A stretch of 64,000 nt of DNA from Geofilum rubicundum JCM 15548. GTDB taxonomy: Bacteria; Bacteroidota; Bacteroidia; Bacteroidales; Marinilabiliaceae. Where the stretch lies: assembly GCF_000974365.1 (NCBI RefSeq), contig NZ_BAZW01000001.1, positions 273,448 through 337,447 of the forward strand, given 5' to 3'. The translations under genes were made by a program, and so were the position numbers. The notes under the pieces are model-generated. The model was given only the letters and a program-made list of their open reading frames with translations. It made no database searches and was not told the origin of the DNA. Within the stretch, counting starts at the first letter, position 1. Each line of letters starts with the position of its first letter. Shown one piece after another: positions 54,279 to 61,815 of this stretch.

Positions 54279-54998
54279 TTATTGGTTGGCAAAGCGTCGC
54301 TTCAATAAAGCCATAAAACTGGTGACGGCTTCATTCTGAGGGTTCCAGTTGAAATTGGCAGAAATGAAGGCCGAAGCCGCCTCCATGTTGTTCAAACCAT
54401 TGAGTTGATCAATGGTCTGGTTAAAGAGTTCAGTATTGCCGCCGAACAACTCACGCTGGAAAAAGAAACGGTCGTTGATGCCTATGGCTTTTCTTAAGTC
54501 ATCGATGGGAGGGTGCGACTTAGAATGGACCGGCTCTTGTTTTTCTGCCAGCCTTTCGTTGAAGGAAGGCTTGTTCTTACCCAACAGTTCGCCAATGACG
54601 GTCGCGTTGTTGCTGTTTTTTGGCGTCACGGTAACGGCTGGTTCCAACGTTTTTTTCTCTGGTTCCCGGGGTTTGTCCGCGCTCGGTTCCGGGGTTTTCT
54701 CCACTACCACCTTTTCAGGTTCGGTAACAGTCGGTTTTTCTACGACTTCCTCTACGGATAACTCTGCTTCCGGCGGTTTTGCTGCTGGCTTTTCGGGGGT
54801 TACAGACGGTACGGGGACAACCGGAGTTTCTTTGATGGAGGCTAAAAGCTGGATTTCATCCAAAATGCCCTGTGTTTTGCTTTTGGACAATTGGATAAAT
54901 ACATCGGGGATTTGGCTTTTCCCTTTGAAAGTAGTAACCAGGGTTTCTAACTCTTTGATATCTTGTAGGATGATCGTAAGAAGTGCTTCCTTTTCCAT
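54279..54998 (-). CDS. Conserved hypothetical protein with low-complexity linker
   Basis: A 239-residue protein of unknown function. Residues 1-60 are helical (MEKEALLTIILQDIKELETL). Residues about 65-145 are a Pro/Glu/Val/Lys-rich linker (repeated EKP, VEKP and EPEK units). The C-terminal ~75 residues are a compact conserved-looking block (HPPIDDLRKAIGINDRFFF, FNQTIDQLNGLNNMEAASAF, NEAVTSFMALLKRRFANQ). The C-terminal block resembles proteins annotated as hypothetical in many Bacteroidota. There is no signal peptide or membrane helix, so it is probably cytoplasmic. It is divergent from tdk, with which it shares a palindromic promoter, and lies directly upstream of rsmI. A domain with a flexible spacer suggests a tethering role, but this is only inference. 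Confidence 0.75.
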   Translation of the reverse strand: MEKEALLTIILQDIKELETLVTTFKGKSQIPDVFIQLSKSKTQGILDEIQLLASIKETPVVPVPSVTPEKPAAKPPEAELSVEEVVEKPTVTEPEKVVVEKTPEPSADKPREPEKKTLEPAVTVTPKNSNNATVIGELLGKNKPSFNERLAEKQEPVHSKSHPPIDDLRKAIGINDRFFFQRELFGGNTELFNQTIDQLNGLNNMEAASAFISANFNWNPQNEAVTSFMALLKRRFANQ

Positions 54999-55025
54999 AG
55001 TGACTTATTAACAACCTTTTTTCTT

Positions 55026-55041
55026 TACCTTTGCAAAGGTA
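55026..55041. promoter_or_regulatory. Palindromic divergent promoter of tdk and the 54279-54998 gene
   Basis: TACCTTTGCAAAGGTA is a perfect 16-bp palindrome. Each half is an exact TAnnTTTG -7 box: plus strand 55026-55033 for tdk (ATG 55108), minus strand 55041-55034 for the hypothetical gene and rsmI (ATG 54998). The two boxes face each other with no gap, so polymerase cannot occupy both at once. Clear -33 boxes are not seen. Confidence 0.6.
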
Positions 55042-55107
55042 GTGATTGAAATGTAACAATTCGGTCAAATTTATTATATTTTATTACGGGCTATAGGATC
55101 ATGAAAT

Positions 55108-55701
55108 ATGTTTTTGGAAAATAGAATTGATAAGAATAAGCGACAGGGTTGGGTCGAAGTAATTGCCGGATCCATGTTCTCCGGAAAAACGGAAGAATTG
55201 TTGCGGCGGCTCAAGCGGGCGCGCATTGCTCAAATGAATGTGGAGATATTCAAACCGGTTGTTGATCAGCGTTACAGTGAACTGGAAGTCGTATCTCATG
55301 ACGCCAACAGCATCCGATGTACCCCCGTAAACAGTTCCGGAAATATTTTGCTGCTGAGTGGCGGCAGTGATGTGGTAGGGATCGATGAGGCCCAGTTCTT
55401 TGATAATGGCTTGATAGAGGTCTGTAATACCTTGGCTTCGCAGGGGATTCGCGTGATTGTGGCCGGACTGGACATGGATTTTAAGGGGAAACCCTTCGGT
55501 CCCATGCCGGGCTTAATGGCCACGGCGGAATACGTTACCAAGGTACATGCCATATGCATGGAATGTGGTGATTTGGCGCAGTTTTCTTATCGTACCAAGA
55601 TCAGTGATAAGCTGGTAGAGGTTGGCGCCTCAGAATCCTATCAGGCCGTTTGCCGCGGTTGTTATCAGTTACTGAAAAAACGGGATGGGTCAAAAGCATA
55701 A
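55108..55701 (+). CDS. tdk: Thymidine kinase
   Basis: A 197-residue type II thymidine kinase of the salvage pathway. The P-loop is [17 protein letters not shown] (about residues 21-37), the VGIDEAQFF Walker-B-like motif carries the catalytic Glu (about 94), and the thymidine lasso region is [21 protein letters not shown]. The zinc ribbon is complete: CMECG (about 149-153) and CRGC (about 184-187). The N-terminal 15 residues ([18 protein letters not shown]) are typical of Bacteroidota members. It is followed closely by murF-alr (24 bp), so the two may be cotranscribed. Confidence 0.95.
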   Translation: MFLENRIDKNKRQGWVEVIAGSMFSGKTEELLRRLKRARIAQMNVEIFKPVVDQRYSELEVVSHDANSIRCTPVNSSGNILLLSGGSDVVGIDEAQFFDNGLIEVCNTLASQGIRVIVAGLDMDFKGKPFGPMPGLMATAEYVTKVHAICMECGDLAQFSYRTKISDKLVEVGASESYQAVCRGCYQLLKKRDGSKA

Positions 55702-55725
55702 AGAATATTGAAAACTTTAGGGTTT

Positions 55726-58182
55726 ATGTACACATTTAAGGAAATTGCCGAAGTTATTGGCGGAGATTTGGTGTCGGATGCCGACGGAAATGTGGATCGT
55801 CTGGTGTTTGATACCCGTTTGCTGGTGGGGACTTCCGGTTGTTTGTTTTTTGCCTTAAAGAGTGACCATAAAGATGGGCACCGCTATGTTTCAGCAGCCT
55901 ATGAGAAAGGTATCCGGTTTTTTGTGGTACATACGGACTTTGAGGTGCCCCTAAAGCTGAAAAATGCCGGTTTTATAAAGGTGCCCGATACCCTGAAGGC
56001 CCTTCAGGAACTGGGGCGTTTTCATCGCTTGAAATTTCAATTGCCGGTCTTGGCCATAACCGGAAGTAATGGTAAAACCATTGTCAAGGAGTGGCTGAGT
56101 CAGGCCTTATCCTTTGCTGAGAAAATCACCCGTTCGCCACGCAGTTACAACAGTCAGATCGGAGTGCCTTTGAGTGTCTGGCAAATGGATGCACACACCA
56201 CTTTAGGGATTTTTGAAGCCGGTATTAGTCAACCCGGTGAAATGGAGCGGCTTCGTGAAATTATCCAGCCAACACTGGGGCTTTTTACCAATCTGGGGTC
56301 GGCCCATCAACAACAATTCTCATCCCCGGAAATGAAGTTGGCTGAAAAATTGCGTCTTTTCCGGCATGTGGATCTCGTCTTTTATGGTCGGGATGATGCC
56401 TTGGTCCATGAGCAAATAACCACCACTTATCCACAAAAGGAGTTTTTGACATGGGGGAGGCATCCGGAGGCGGATCTGAATCTCATTGGTGAGGAAGGCA
56501 ATGGGGAAAAGCATTTAACGATGAAATGGAAGGGAGAATTGTATCATTTCGACCTTCCTTTTGGAGATGCCATTTCTATAGAAAATGTGCTGCCCGTTAT
56601 TTTGGTGATGTTTTTTAAAGGTTTTTCTGCTGAAGTCGTACAACGGCAAATTTCTCTTCTACAACCCGTGGCCATGCGTATGGAGCAAAAAGAAGGCGTC
56701 CATGGAACTTTGCTGATTAACGATAGTTACAATTCCGATATTACATCACTGGAAACCGCCTTGGGTTTTTTGGAGCAACAAGGAAGGAAAAATGGTCGTC
56801 TGCGGACCTTAATCTTGTCCGACATGTTTCAGACCGGTCTTGAGGCGGATGCCCTTTACCCTCATGTCGCTCAGCTGATAAGAGGAAAGGGTATTGATCG
56901 CTTTATTGGTGTGGGAGAGGTTTTACAGAAATATGCCGGCCATTTCAGAGAAAGCGATTTGTTTTTTAAAACCACGGAAGCGCTTTTAGAGGCTTTGCCG
57001 ACCATGAATTTTCGTAACGATGCGATTTTGATTAAGGGAGCACGTGCTTTCAGGTTTGAGCGAATCGTCGGGAAGCTGGAACTGAAGCAACACAGCACCG
57101 TGCTCGAAATTGATCTGGATGCCCTGGCCAACAATTTGAATGTGTTCAGGCGGCGACTTAATCCGGGCGTTAAAACGCTGGCGATGGTCAAGGCTTTTGG
57201 TTATGGCAGTGGCCTCTTTGAAATAGCAGGCGCCTTGCAGCATCAAAAAATCGACTATTTGGGAGTGGCCTTTGCCGACGAGGGGGTCGAATTGCGACAG
57301 GCAGGGATTGCACTGCCCATTATCGTGATGAATCCGGAAGTGAAGAGTTTCGGACAAATGCTGGAATACCAGTTGGAGCCGGAGATTTATAGTTTCAGGA
57401 TTCTGGAGGCCTATCACCGGATGGTACAAAAGGAAACAAATGAGCTACAACCCATTCATGTGAAACTGGACACAGGCATGCATCGTTTGGGTTTTATGGA
57501 TGATGAGGTGACGGACCTGATGGATCGTTTAAAAGCGATGCCCGAACTCAAGGTGCAATCCGTGTTTTCCCATTTGGCCGGAAGCGATGAGGCGCAGCAC
57601 GATGGCTTCACGCACGGGCAACTGGTTCAATTTGAGGCCGCCTGTAAGGTGATCCGGGACGGCCTGGATTATCCTTTCATGCGTCATGTTCTCAACTCCG
57701 GCGGCATCGAACGATTTCCTGAATACCAATTCGATATGGTGCGTCTGGGTATTGGTCTCTATGGGGTTAGCGCTGTAGGAGAACCGGATTTAAAGCATGT
57801 GACCACGCTTAAAACGTACGTGTCGCAGATAAAACAGGTGAAAGCGGGTGCCACCATTGGTTATGGCAGACGTGGCACGGTTCAGGAAGGCGGTCAGATT
57901 GCCGTTTTGCCCATTGGTTATGCCGATGGCCTCAATCGGCGCCTGAGCAATGGGGTGGGACAGATGTGGGTGGGGGACCGTTTGGTCCCCATCGTTGGAA
58001 ATATCTGCATGGATATGTGTATGATAGATGTGACTGGATTGAGTGTGGCAGAAGGAGATGAAGTCATTGTTTTTGGAGAGGTCCCTTCTATCGTAGCCCT
58101 GGCTGATCAGTTGGACACCATTCCCTACGAAATACTGACCAGTATCAGTCGCCGGGTGAAGCGGATCTACTTTAAAGAATGA
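55726..58182 (+). CDS. murF-alr: Bifunctional UDP-N-acetylmuramoyl-tripeptide:D-Ala-D-Ala ligase / alanine racemase
   Basis: An 818-residue fusion found in Bacteroidota. The N-terminal MurF half (about residues 1-450) adds D-Ala-D-Ala to the UDP-muramyl tripeptide; its ATP loop is AITGSNGKTIVKEWLSQALS (about 105-124), with the DSYNSDITSLETAL site near 330. The alanine racemase half (about 458-818) makes D-Ala: the PLP lysine is in TLAMVKAFGYGSG (about 489), and the base-side Tyr is in GATIGYGRRGTV (about 711), followed by LPIGYADGLNRRLSNG and GNICMDMCMIDV. A single chain thus makes D-Ala and uses the dipeptide that Ddl (34 kb) builds from it. MYTFKEIAEVIGG at ATG 55726 is the natural start; the TTG at 55708 adds six residues. 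Confidence 0.95.
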   Translation: MYTFKEIAEVIGGDLVSDADGNVDRLVFDTRLLVGTSGCLFFALKSDHKDGHRYVSAAYEKGIRFFVVHTDFEVPLKLKNAGFIKVPDTLKALQELGRFHRLKFQLPVLAITGSNGKTIVKEWLSQALSFAEKITRSPRSYNSQIGVPLSVWQMDAHTTLGIFEAGISQPGEMERLREIIQPTLGLFTNLGSAHQQQFSSPEMKLAEKLRLFRHVDLVFYGRDDALVHEQITTTYPQKEFLTWGRHPEADLNLIGEEGNGEKHLTMKWKGELYHFDLPFGDAISIENVLPVILVMFFKGFSAEVVQRQISLLQPVAMRMEQKEGVHGTLLINDSYNSDITSLETALGFLEQQGRKNGRLRTLILSDMFQTGLEADALYPHVAQLIRGKGIDRFIGVGEVLQKYAGHFRESDLFFKTTEALLEALPTMNFRNDAILIKGARAFRFERIVGKLELKQHSTVLEIDLDALANNLNVFRRRLNPGVKTLAMVKAFGYGSGLFEIAGALQHQKIDYLGVAFADEGVELRQAGIALPIIVMNPEVKSFGQMLEYQLEPEIYSFRILEAYHRMVQKETNELQPIHVKLDTGMHRLGFMDDEVTDLMDRLKAMPELKVQSVFSHLAGSDEAQHDGFTHGQLVQFEAACKVIRDGLDYPFMRHVLNSGGIERFPEYQFDMVRLGIGLYGVSAVGEPDLKHVTTLKTYVSQIKQVKAGATIGYGRRGTVQEGGQIAVLPIGYADGLNRRLSNGVGQMWVGDRLVPIVGNICMDMCMIDVTGLSVAEGDEVIVFGEVPSIVALADQLDTIPYEILTSISRRVKRIYFKE

Positions 58183-58228
58183 GGTTTCAATATCGGGGGG
58201 TGGGTTAATGAATGCTTGTGAAAATGGA

Positions 58229-58936
58229 TTAACCCAGTTTGGAAATCCTTTCCAGGCTTTCTTCGTCCAGGATTCTAATCACCCGCCCTTCAACTTCAAT
58301 CAATTTTTCTTTGGTGAAAGTGGTTAAGGTTCGAATGGCATTGGATGTGGTCATGTTGGAGAAGTTCGCCAGATCTTCCCGGGATAAATTAATATTAAGA
58401 GTGCCTTCCTCATCGTCGTAACCGTAGATATCTCTTAGTAGCATGAGACTTTCTGCCAGACGTCCCCGAATGTGTTTTTGGGTCAAGGAAACCGTTCTGA
58501 AACGGGTAAAACCCAACTCCGAGGCAAAAGATTTAATGATATTCATGCAAAGGCGGTTGTTCTTAAGCATGAGCTGCTCAATAACCTCCTTGCTGATATG
58601 AAAGATAATGCAGGGCTCAATAACGACTGCGGAAGCAATATGCGGCCCCCCGGCGAACAAAGCCCTATAGCCGATAAAGTCGGGCGCTTTGGCTAATCTT
58701 ACAATTTGGTCCCGTCCACCAACACCTTCTGTAAATACTTTAACTTTACCTGATCCAAGGCACAGCAAACCGCTCGGATTTTCACCTTCCTGGTAAATAA
58801 TCTGATTTTTTCTGTATTTAAGAACCGTATGATTTCTGTCCAGATAATCCCTCTCCTCGGCACTCAATACGCTGTAAACAATTGAAATGTCTTTTATGGT
58901 TGGTTCCGGGACTGTTGATTTTTTGTTTGTTGCCAT
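58229..58936 (-). CDS. Crp/Fnr-family transcriptional regulator
   Basis: A 235-residue regulator. A cNMP-binding beta-roll occupies about residues 20-140 (KNQIIYQEGENPSGLLCLGS, then KVFTEGVGGRDQIVRLAKAP), a long dimer helix follows (about 140-165), and a winged helix occupies about 170-230 with recognition helix NFSNMTTSNAIRTLTTFTKE. The N-terminal Fe-S cysteines of true Fnr are absent, and the Arg/Ser set for cAMP is not evident, so the effector is unknown. Bacteroidota members often respond to redox or nitrosative stress. The leader carries two tandem inverted-repeat boxes of Crp/Fnr geometry at the predicted start of transcription, suggesting autorepression. It is a single-gene unit. Confidence 0.92.
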   Translation of the reverse strand: MATNKKSTVPEPTIKDISIVYSVLSAEERDYLDRNHTVLKYRKNQIIYQEGENPSGLLCLGSGKVKVFTEGVGGRDQIVRLAKAPDFIGYRALFAGGPHIASAVVIEPCIIFHISKEVIEQLMLKNNRLCMNIIKSFASELGFTRFRTVSLTQKHIRGRLAESLMLLRDIYGYDDEEGTLNINLSREDLANFSNMTTSNAIRTLTTFTKEKLIEVEGRVIRILDEESLERISKLG

Positions 58937-58945
58937 ATTATAGTC

Positions 58946-58972
58946 GTGTTCTAAAACACTGTTCTAAAACAC
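58946..58972 (-). promoter_or_regulatory. Tandem operator-like boxes in the Crp/Fnr leader
   Basis: Two head-to-tail 13-bp copies of TGTTCTAAAACAC (58947-58959 and 58960-58972). With the preceding G, the first is a perfect inverted repeat GTGTT-CTAA-AACAC; the second is CTGTT-CTAA-AACAC. Five-base arms with a 4-base spacer is the Crp/Fnr site geometry. They lie immediately downstream of the -7 box, where binding would block initiation. Confidence 0.65.
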
Positions 58973-58973
58973 C

Positions 58974-58981
58974 CAAAAATA
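58974..58981 (-). promoter_or_regulatory. -7 promoter box of the Crp/Fnr gene
   Basis: CAAAAATA on the plus strand reads TATTTTTG on the minus strand, an exact match 38 bp before the ATG and next to the tandem operators. Confidence 0.62.
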
Positions 58982-59011
58982 CAAAAAAAATGTGGCGCCA
59001 GCTAAGAAACA

Positions 59012-59647
59012 CTAAAAAATAAAGCCGAACTCAAAGACCAGCCTGTTTAAAATGGCTTTGTCATCAAAATAGTCATGATCGGTGACATCCATGAATCCAT
59101 TGTTGAAGAGTACGCCGATCATGAGCGCATTGCGGCCACCCAGGGAGTATTCAATGCCGCCTCCCAGGTGATAACCCAAATCAAAAAGCCGTACCTCCTC
59201 ATTGATGCTTTTGCCGCCGCTGTTTTGCGCCTGAATGTTTATTTGAGGCGACAGACCAAAGCGACCGTATATATTGGTTCGGTGCATATCTTCTGATCGG
59301 AGCTTTAAGCCCAGAGGTATTTCAATGTATTTCAATTGGTAGGTTTGACTCATGGCAGAAAAAGTCTCCGTGCCATTGGTTGTCACTGAGGGGTAGGCCA
59401 GTTTTCCGCCCGTTGTATTGATGGTTAGTCCCGTTGAAAAGGCATAATTGTGGCTAAAAAAGCGGTCCATGATAATCCCGAAGTTGTAACCGAACTGGGA
59501 GCCCTTGTTGTCGACGTCGGTATGGTCTGATTTTACCCAGGAAATTTGAGGTGTTAGAACAAAAGAAAAACGGTAGTCGCCGGCACTCTGGGCCGTTAAT
59601 AGTTGAGCGGATATGAAAAGGAGGATAAGCAGAGCTGTCTTTCTCAT
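59012..59647 (-). CDS. PorT-like outer-membrane beta-barrel protein
   Basis: A 211-residue outer-membrane protein. A signal peptide (MRKTALLILLFISAQLLTAQ, cleavage expected after AQS) is followed by alternating hydrophobic strands: YRFSFVLTPQISWVKSD, FGYNFGIIMDRFFSHNYAF, LKYIEIPLGLKLRSED, FGLSPQINIQA, DLGYHLGGGIEYSLGGRNAL, ending in LVFEFGFIF with a terminal Phe as barrel proteins need. The KYIEIPL(G/L)LK pattern is the signature of the PorT/outer-membrane beta-barrel (DUF1573-independent) family common in Bacteroidota. The substrate or role is unknown. It is upstream of the Crp/Fnr gene on the same strand but separated from it by its own promoter. Confidence 0.85.
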   Translation of the reverse strand: MRKTALLILLFISAQLLTAQSAGDYRFSFVLTPQISWVKSDHTDVDNKGSQFGYNFGIIMDRFFSHNYAFSTGLTINTTGGKLAYPSVTTNGTETFSAMSQTYQLKYIEIPLGLKLRSEDMHRTNIYGRFGLSPQINIQAQNSGGKSINEEVRLFDLGYHLGGGIEYSLGGRNALMIGVLFNNGFMDVTDHDYFDDKAILNRLVFEFGFIF

Positions 59648-59839
59648 GTGTTGTTTTTTTTATATTAATTAGCTTGGATATTTACGCAGGCGTCAATCAT
59701 CAAATATTGTTCCTGTCTTTTCTATCAGAACACAAACTTAGTGAAAACCGCCCGTTTTGCTTGCAAAAACGGTGCTATATTTCTAATATTGCTCTTTCAA
59801 TCTATGTGGCAGGAAGCCACTCCATCAAATCAATCTCAG

Positions 59840-60847
59840 ATGAAATTAGTTTTTGTATCATCCATTGTTACCCTTTTATTGATGACCATGGCTTGTTCGA
59901 GCGGATCAAAGGCCCCGGATGTGAGCCATGTGGATGTGGATTTTGAGTTGATTCCATTTTACGAAGACCTCTTTGCCATTCACCCGGATAGTTTTGCCGG
60001 GGAGGCCGAAGCCCTCAAAGCGAAGTATGGTCAGTACCTGGAAGCCTACAGCTTGGGGGTTATCGCTGCAGGGTCAACCGAGGATGAGGATTTTGTTGAG
60101 AATATGCAGTTTTTCCTGTCCTATGAGCCCAATCAGGAAGTCCTGGATACCTGTCGTTTGGTTTTTGGTGATACTGCCCCATTGGAAGAGGAACTGGAAA
60201 GTGCGTTCAAGTATTATCGCTACTATTTTCCCGAAGCGGAAGTCCCAGATGTTTATCTGCATATTTCCGGATTTAATCAATCGGTGGTGGTCGATTCCTC
60301 CTGGATATCGGTAAGTGTGGAAAAATACCTCGGTCGCGGCTGCCTGTTTTATGAATGGCTGTCCATTCCCGTTTATTTACGGCGAAGAATGTCGCCTGAA
60401 AAAGTTGTTCCGGATGTAATGATGGCTTTGGCCATGACCGAATTTGCCTACAACGATTCTGTGGATGATTTGCTCAATCAGATGATTTATGAAGGTCAAT
60501 TGCGCTACTTTGTCAAACAATTGATACCGGACATTCCGGATACCACTCTGTTGGATTTTTCAACCGAACAAATGTCTTGGGTGGAGAACAATGAAGAACG
60601 CATGTGGTCCACCATTGTTGAAAACAAGCATTTGTTCTCGAACGATCGCATGACTTTGCAACGTTTTGTGGGCAAAAGTCCCTTTACCTATTATTTTGGG
60701 GAGGAGTCGCCAGGTGGAACCGGAATTTATTTGGGTTACCAAATTGTGAAAGCCTATATGGAGCGTCATCCTGAGACTCCTTTAGCGTCCTTAATGCAGA
60801 TGAATGATGGCCACGCATTTTTTCGCTCGGCCCGCTATCAACCATAA
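59840..60847 (+). CDS. gldB: GldB-like gliding motility lipoprotein
   Basis: A 335-residue lipoprotein of the GldB family. Start ATG 59840 gives MKLVFVSSIVTLLLMTMACS, with lipidation expected at the Cys near residue 19. The earlier frame from 59741 would bury this signal. Conserved stretches include YEDLFAIHPDSF near 40, LHISGFNQSVVVDSSWI near 145, and the C-terminal VGKSPFTYYFGEESPGGTG followed by IYLGYQIVKAYMERHPETPL, the best-known GldB block. GldB was found to be required for gliding in Flavobacterium, but it also occurs in non-gliding Bacteroidota, so motility cannot be inferred from it alone. A near -7 box (TATATTTC, 59776-59783) is upstream. No other gld genes are in the window. Confidence 0.85.
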   Translation: MKLVFVSSIVTLLLMTMACSSGSKAPDVSHVDVDFELIPFYEDLFAIHPDSFAGEAEALKAKYGQYLEAYSLGVIAAGSTEDEDFVENMQFFLSYEPNQEVLDTCRLVFGDTAPLEEELESAFKYYRYYFPEAEVPDVYLHISGFNQSVVVDSSWISVSVEKYLGRGCLFYEWLSIPVYLRRRMSPEKVVPDVMMALAMTEFAYNDSVDDLLNQMIYEGQLRYFVKQLIPDIPDTTLLDFSTEQMSWVENNEERMWSTIVENKHLFSNDRMTLQRFVGKSPFTYYFGEESPGGTGIYLGYQIVKAYMERHPETPLASLMQMNDGHAFFRSARYQP

Positions 60848-60887
60848 TTCATGGCGCGGGAGTTTGCCTGTAATTCCGTTTAATAGA

Positions 60888-61469
60888 ATGAGAAAAATGG
60901 AGATGATCCAAAAAAAGAAAGCTTTACGAAAGCACATTACCTATTTGAAGAGCGTAGTCCCTTTGTTGCAAATGCAGGAGGAAAGCCGGCACGTGGTGGC
61001 AGCCATTGAGGCCTTGGCGGTTTTTAAGCAGGCCCGAACGGTGCTGGCTTATTGGCCCATGTTTAAAGAATTGGATTTAAGTAGTTTGCTGAATAAGTGG
61101 CAAGCTGAAAAAGTGTTTTTGCTGCCGGTGGTGCAGGGCGATTCGCTCGAAATTCGTCGCTTTCAGGGAGAAACATCATTGGCGCCGGGGCCGTCTTTTG
61201 GAATCATGGAGCCAGTTGGCCCTGCTTTTAATGCCTTTGGGGATATTGATTTGGTGCTTGTGCCCGGTGTGGCTTTTGATGAGGAGGGCCGTCGCATTGG
61301 GCATGGCAAAGCCTATTACGACCGACTCTTGCCGCAATTGACCAAGGCCTTTAAGATCGGCGTTGGTTTCTCTTTTCAGTTGGTTGAGGATGTGCCTTCA
61401 GAGGCACATGATGTAAGGCTGGATTTGGTGGTGGTGCCACCAATGAAACCAAAGGATATCGGAAAATAA
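60888..61469 (+). CDS. 5-formyltetrahydrofolate cyclo-ligase
   Basis: A 193-residue enzyme of one-carbon metabolism that converts 5-formyl-THF to 5,10-methenyl-THF with ATP (also called MTHFS). The ATP-binding basic start IQKKKALRKHITYLKS, the substrate strand VLAYWPMFKELDL (about residues 56-68), the LLPVVQGDSLEIRRF strand and the signature VPGVAFDEEGRRIGHGKAYY (about 126-145) are all present. I choose ATG 60888; in-frame ATGs at 60897 and 60903 are possible. The open frame upstream lies within gldB and is not used. The stop codon overlaps the base of the following terminator. Confidence 0.93.
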   Translation: MRKMEMIQKKKALRKHITYLKSVVPLLQMQEESRHVVAAIEALAVFKQARTVLAYWPMFKELDLSSLLNKWQAEKVFLLPVVQGDSLEIRRFQGETSLAPGPSFGIMEPVGPAFNAFGDIDLVLVPGVAFDEEGRRIGHGKAYYDRLLPQLTKAFKIGVGFSFQLVEDVPSEAHDVRLDLVVVPPMKPKDIGK

Positions 61470-61500
61470 AAAACCCGTCTGTTGGGACGGGTTTTTTATT
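61468..61500. terminator. Terminator shared by the cyclo-ligase and ferredoxin genes (convergent)
   Basis: AAAAAACCCGTC pairs with GACGGGTTTTTT (6-nt loop). A/T-runs on both sides allow use from either strand. Confidence 0.9.
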
Positions 61501-61507
61501 TTTTCGC

Positions 61508-61675
61508 TTATGCGGGATGGATGGCCTCTGTGGGGCAAACATCTGCACATGCACCACAGTCGGTACAAGCCTCGGCGTCAATCACATAAATATCACCTTC
61601 GCTGATGGCGTCAACCGGACACTCGTCGATGCAAGATCCGCATGCAATGCAATCATCATTAATTACGTATGCCAT
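61508..61675 (-). CDS. 2[4Fe-4S] ferredoxin
   Basis: A 55-residue bacterial-type ferredoxin. It begins MAYVINDDCIACGSCIDECP and has the second cluster set CTDCGACADVCPTEAI. The eight cysteines form two CxxCxxCxxxCP motifs, each binding one [4Fe-4S] cluster together with the last Cys of the other motif. It carries low-potential electrons, for example with pyruvate:ferredoxin oxidoreductase, and is typical of anaerobes or facultative anaerobes. Start ATG 61675 and stop TAA 61508-61510. It has an exact -7 box 31 bp upstream and a strong shared terminator, so it is a single-gene unit. A flavodoxin that could replace it is encoded at 13.7 kb. Confidence 0.96.
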   Translation of the reverse strand: MAYVINDDCIACGSCIDECPVDAISEGDIYVIDAEACTDCGACADVCPTEAIHPA

Positions 61676-61705
61676 TTTCTTTTAGTTTTTAGTAATTCGA
61701 TTGGA

Positions 61706-61713
61706 CAAAATTA
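61706..61713 (-). promoter_or_regulatory. -7 promoter box for the ferredoxin gene
   Basis: CAAAATTA on the plus strand reads TAATTTTG on the minus strand, an exact TAnnTTTG match 31 bp before the ATG. Confidence 0.62.
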
Positions 61714-61815
61714 TAGGGATTTTTTATTTAAAAAAATCATTTGCGGTTATTTTGAGCAATTTGTAAGGGTTTTAAATTATATAAGGGATCAATAGTTGTT
61801 CTATTTGTCAATTAA

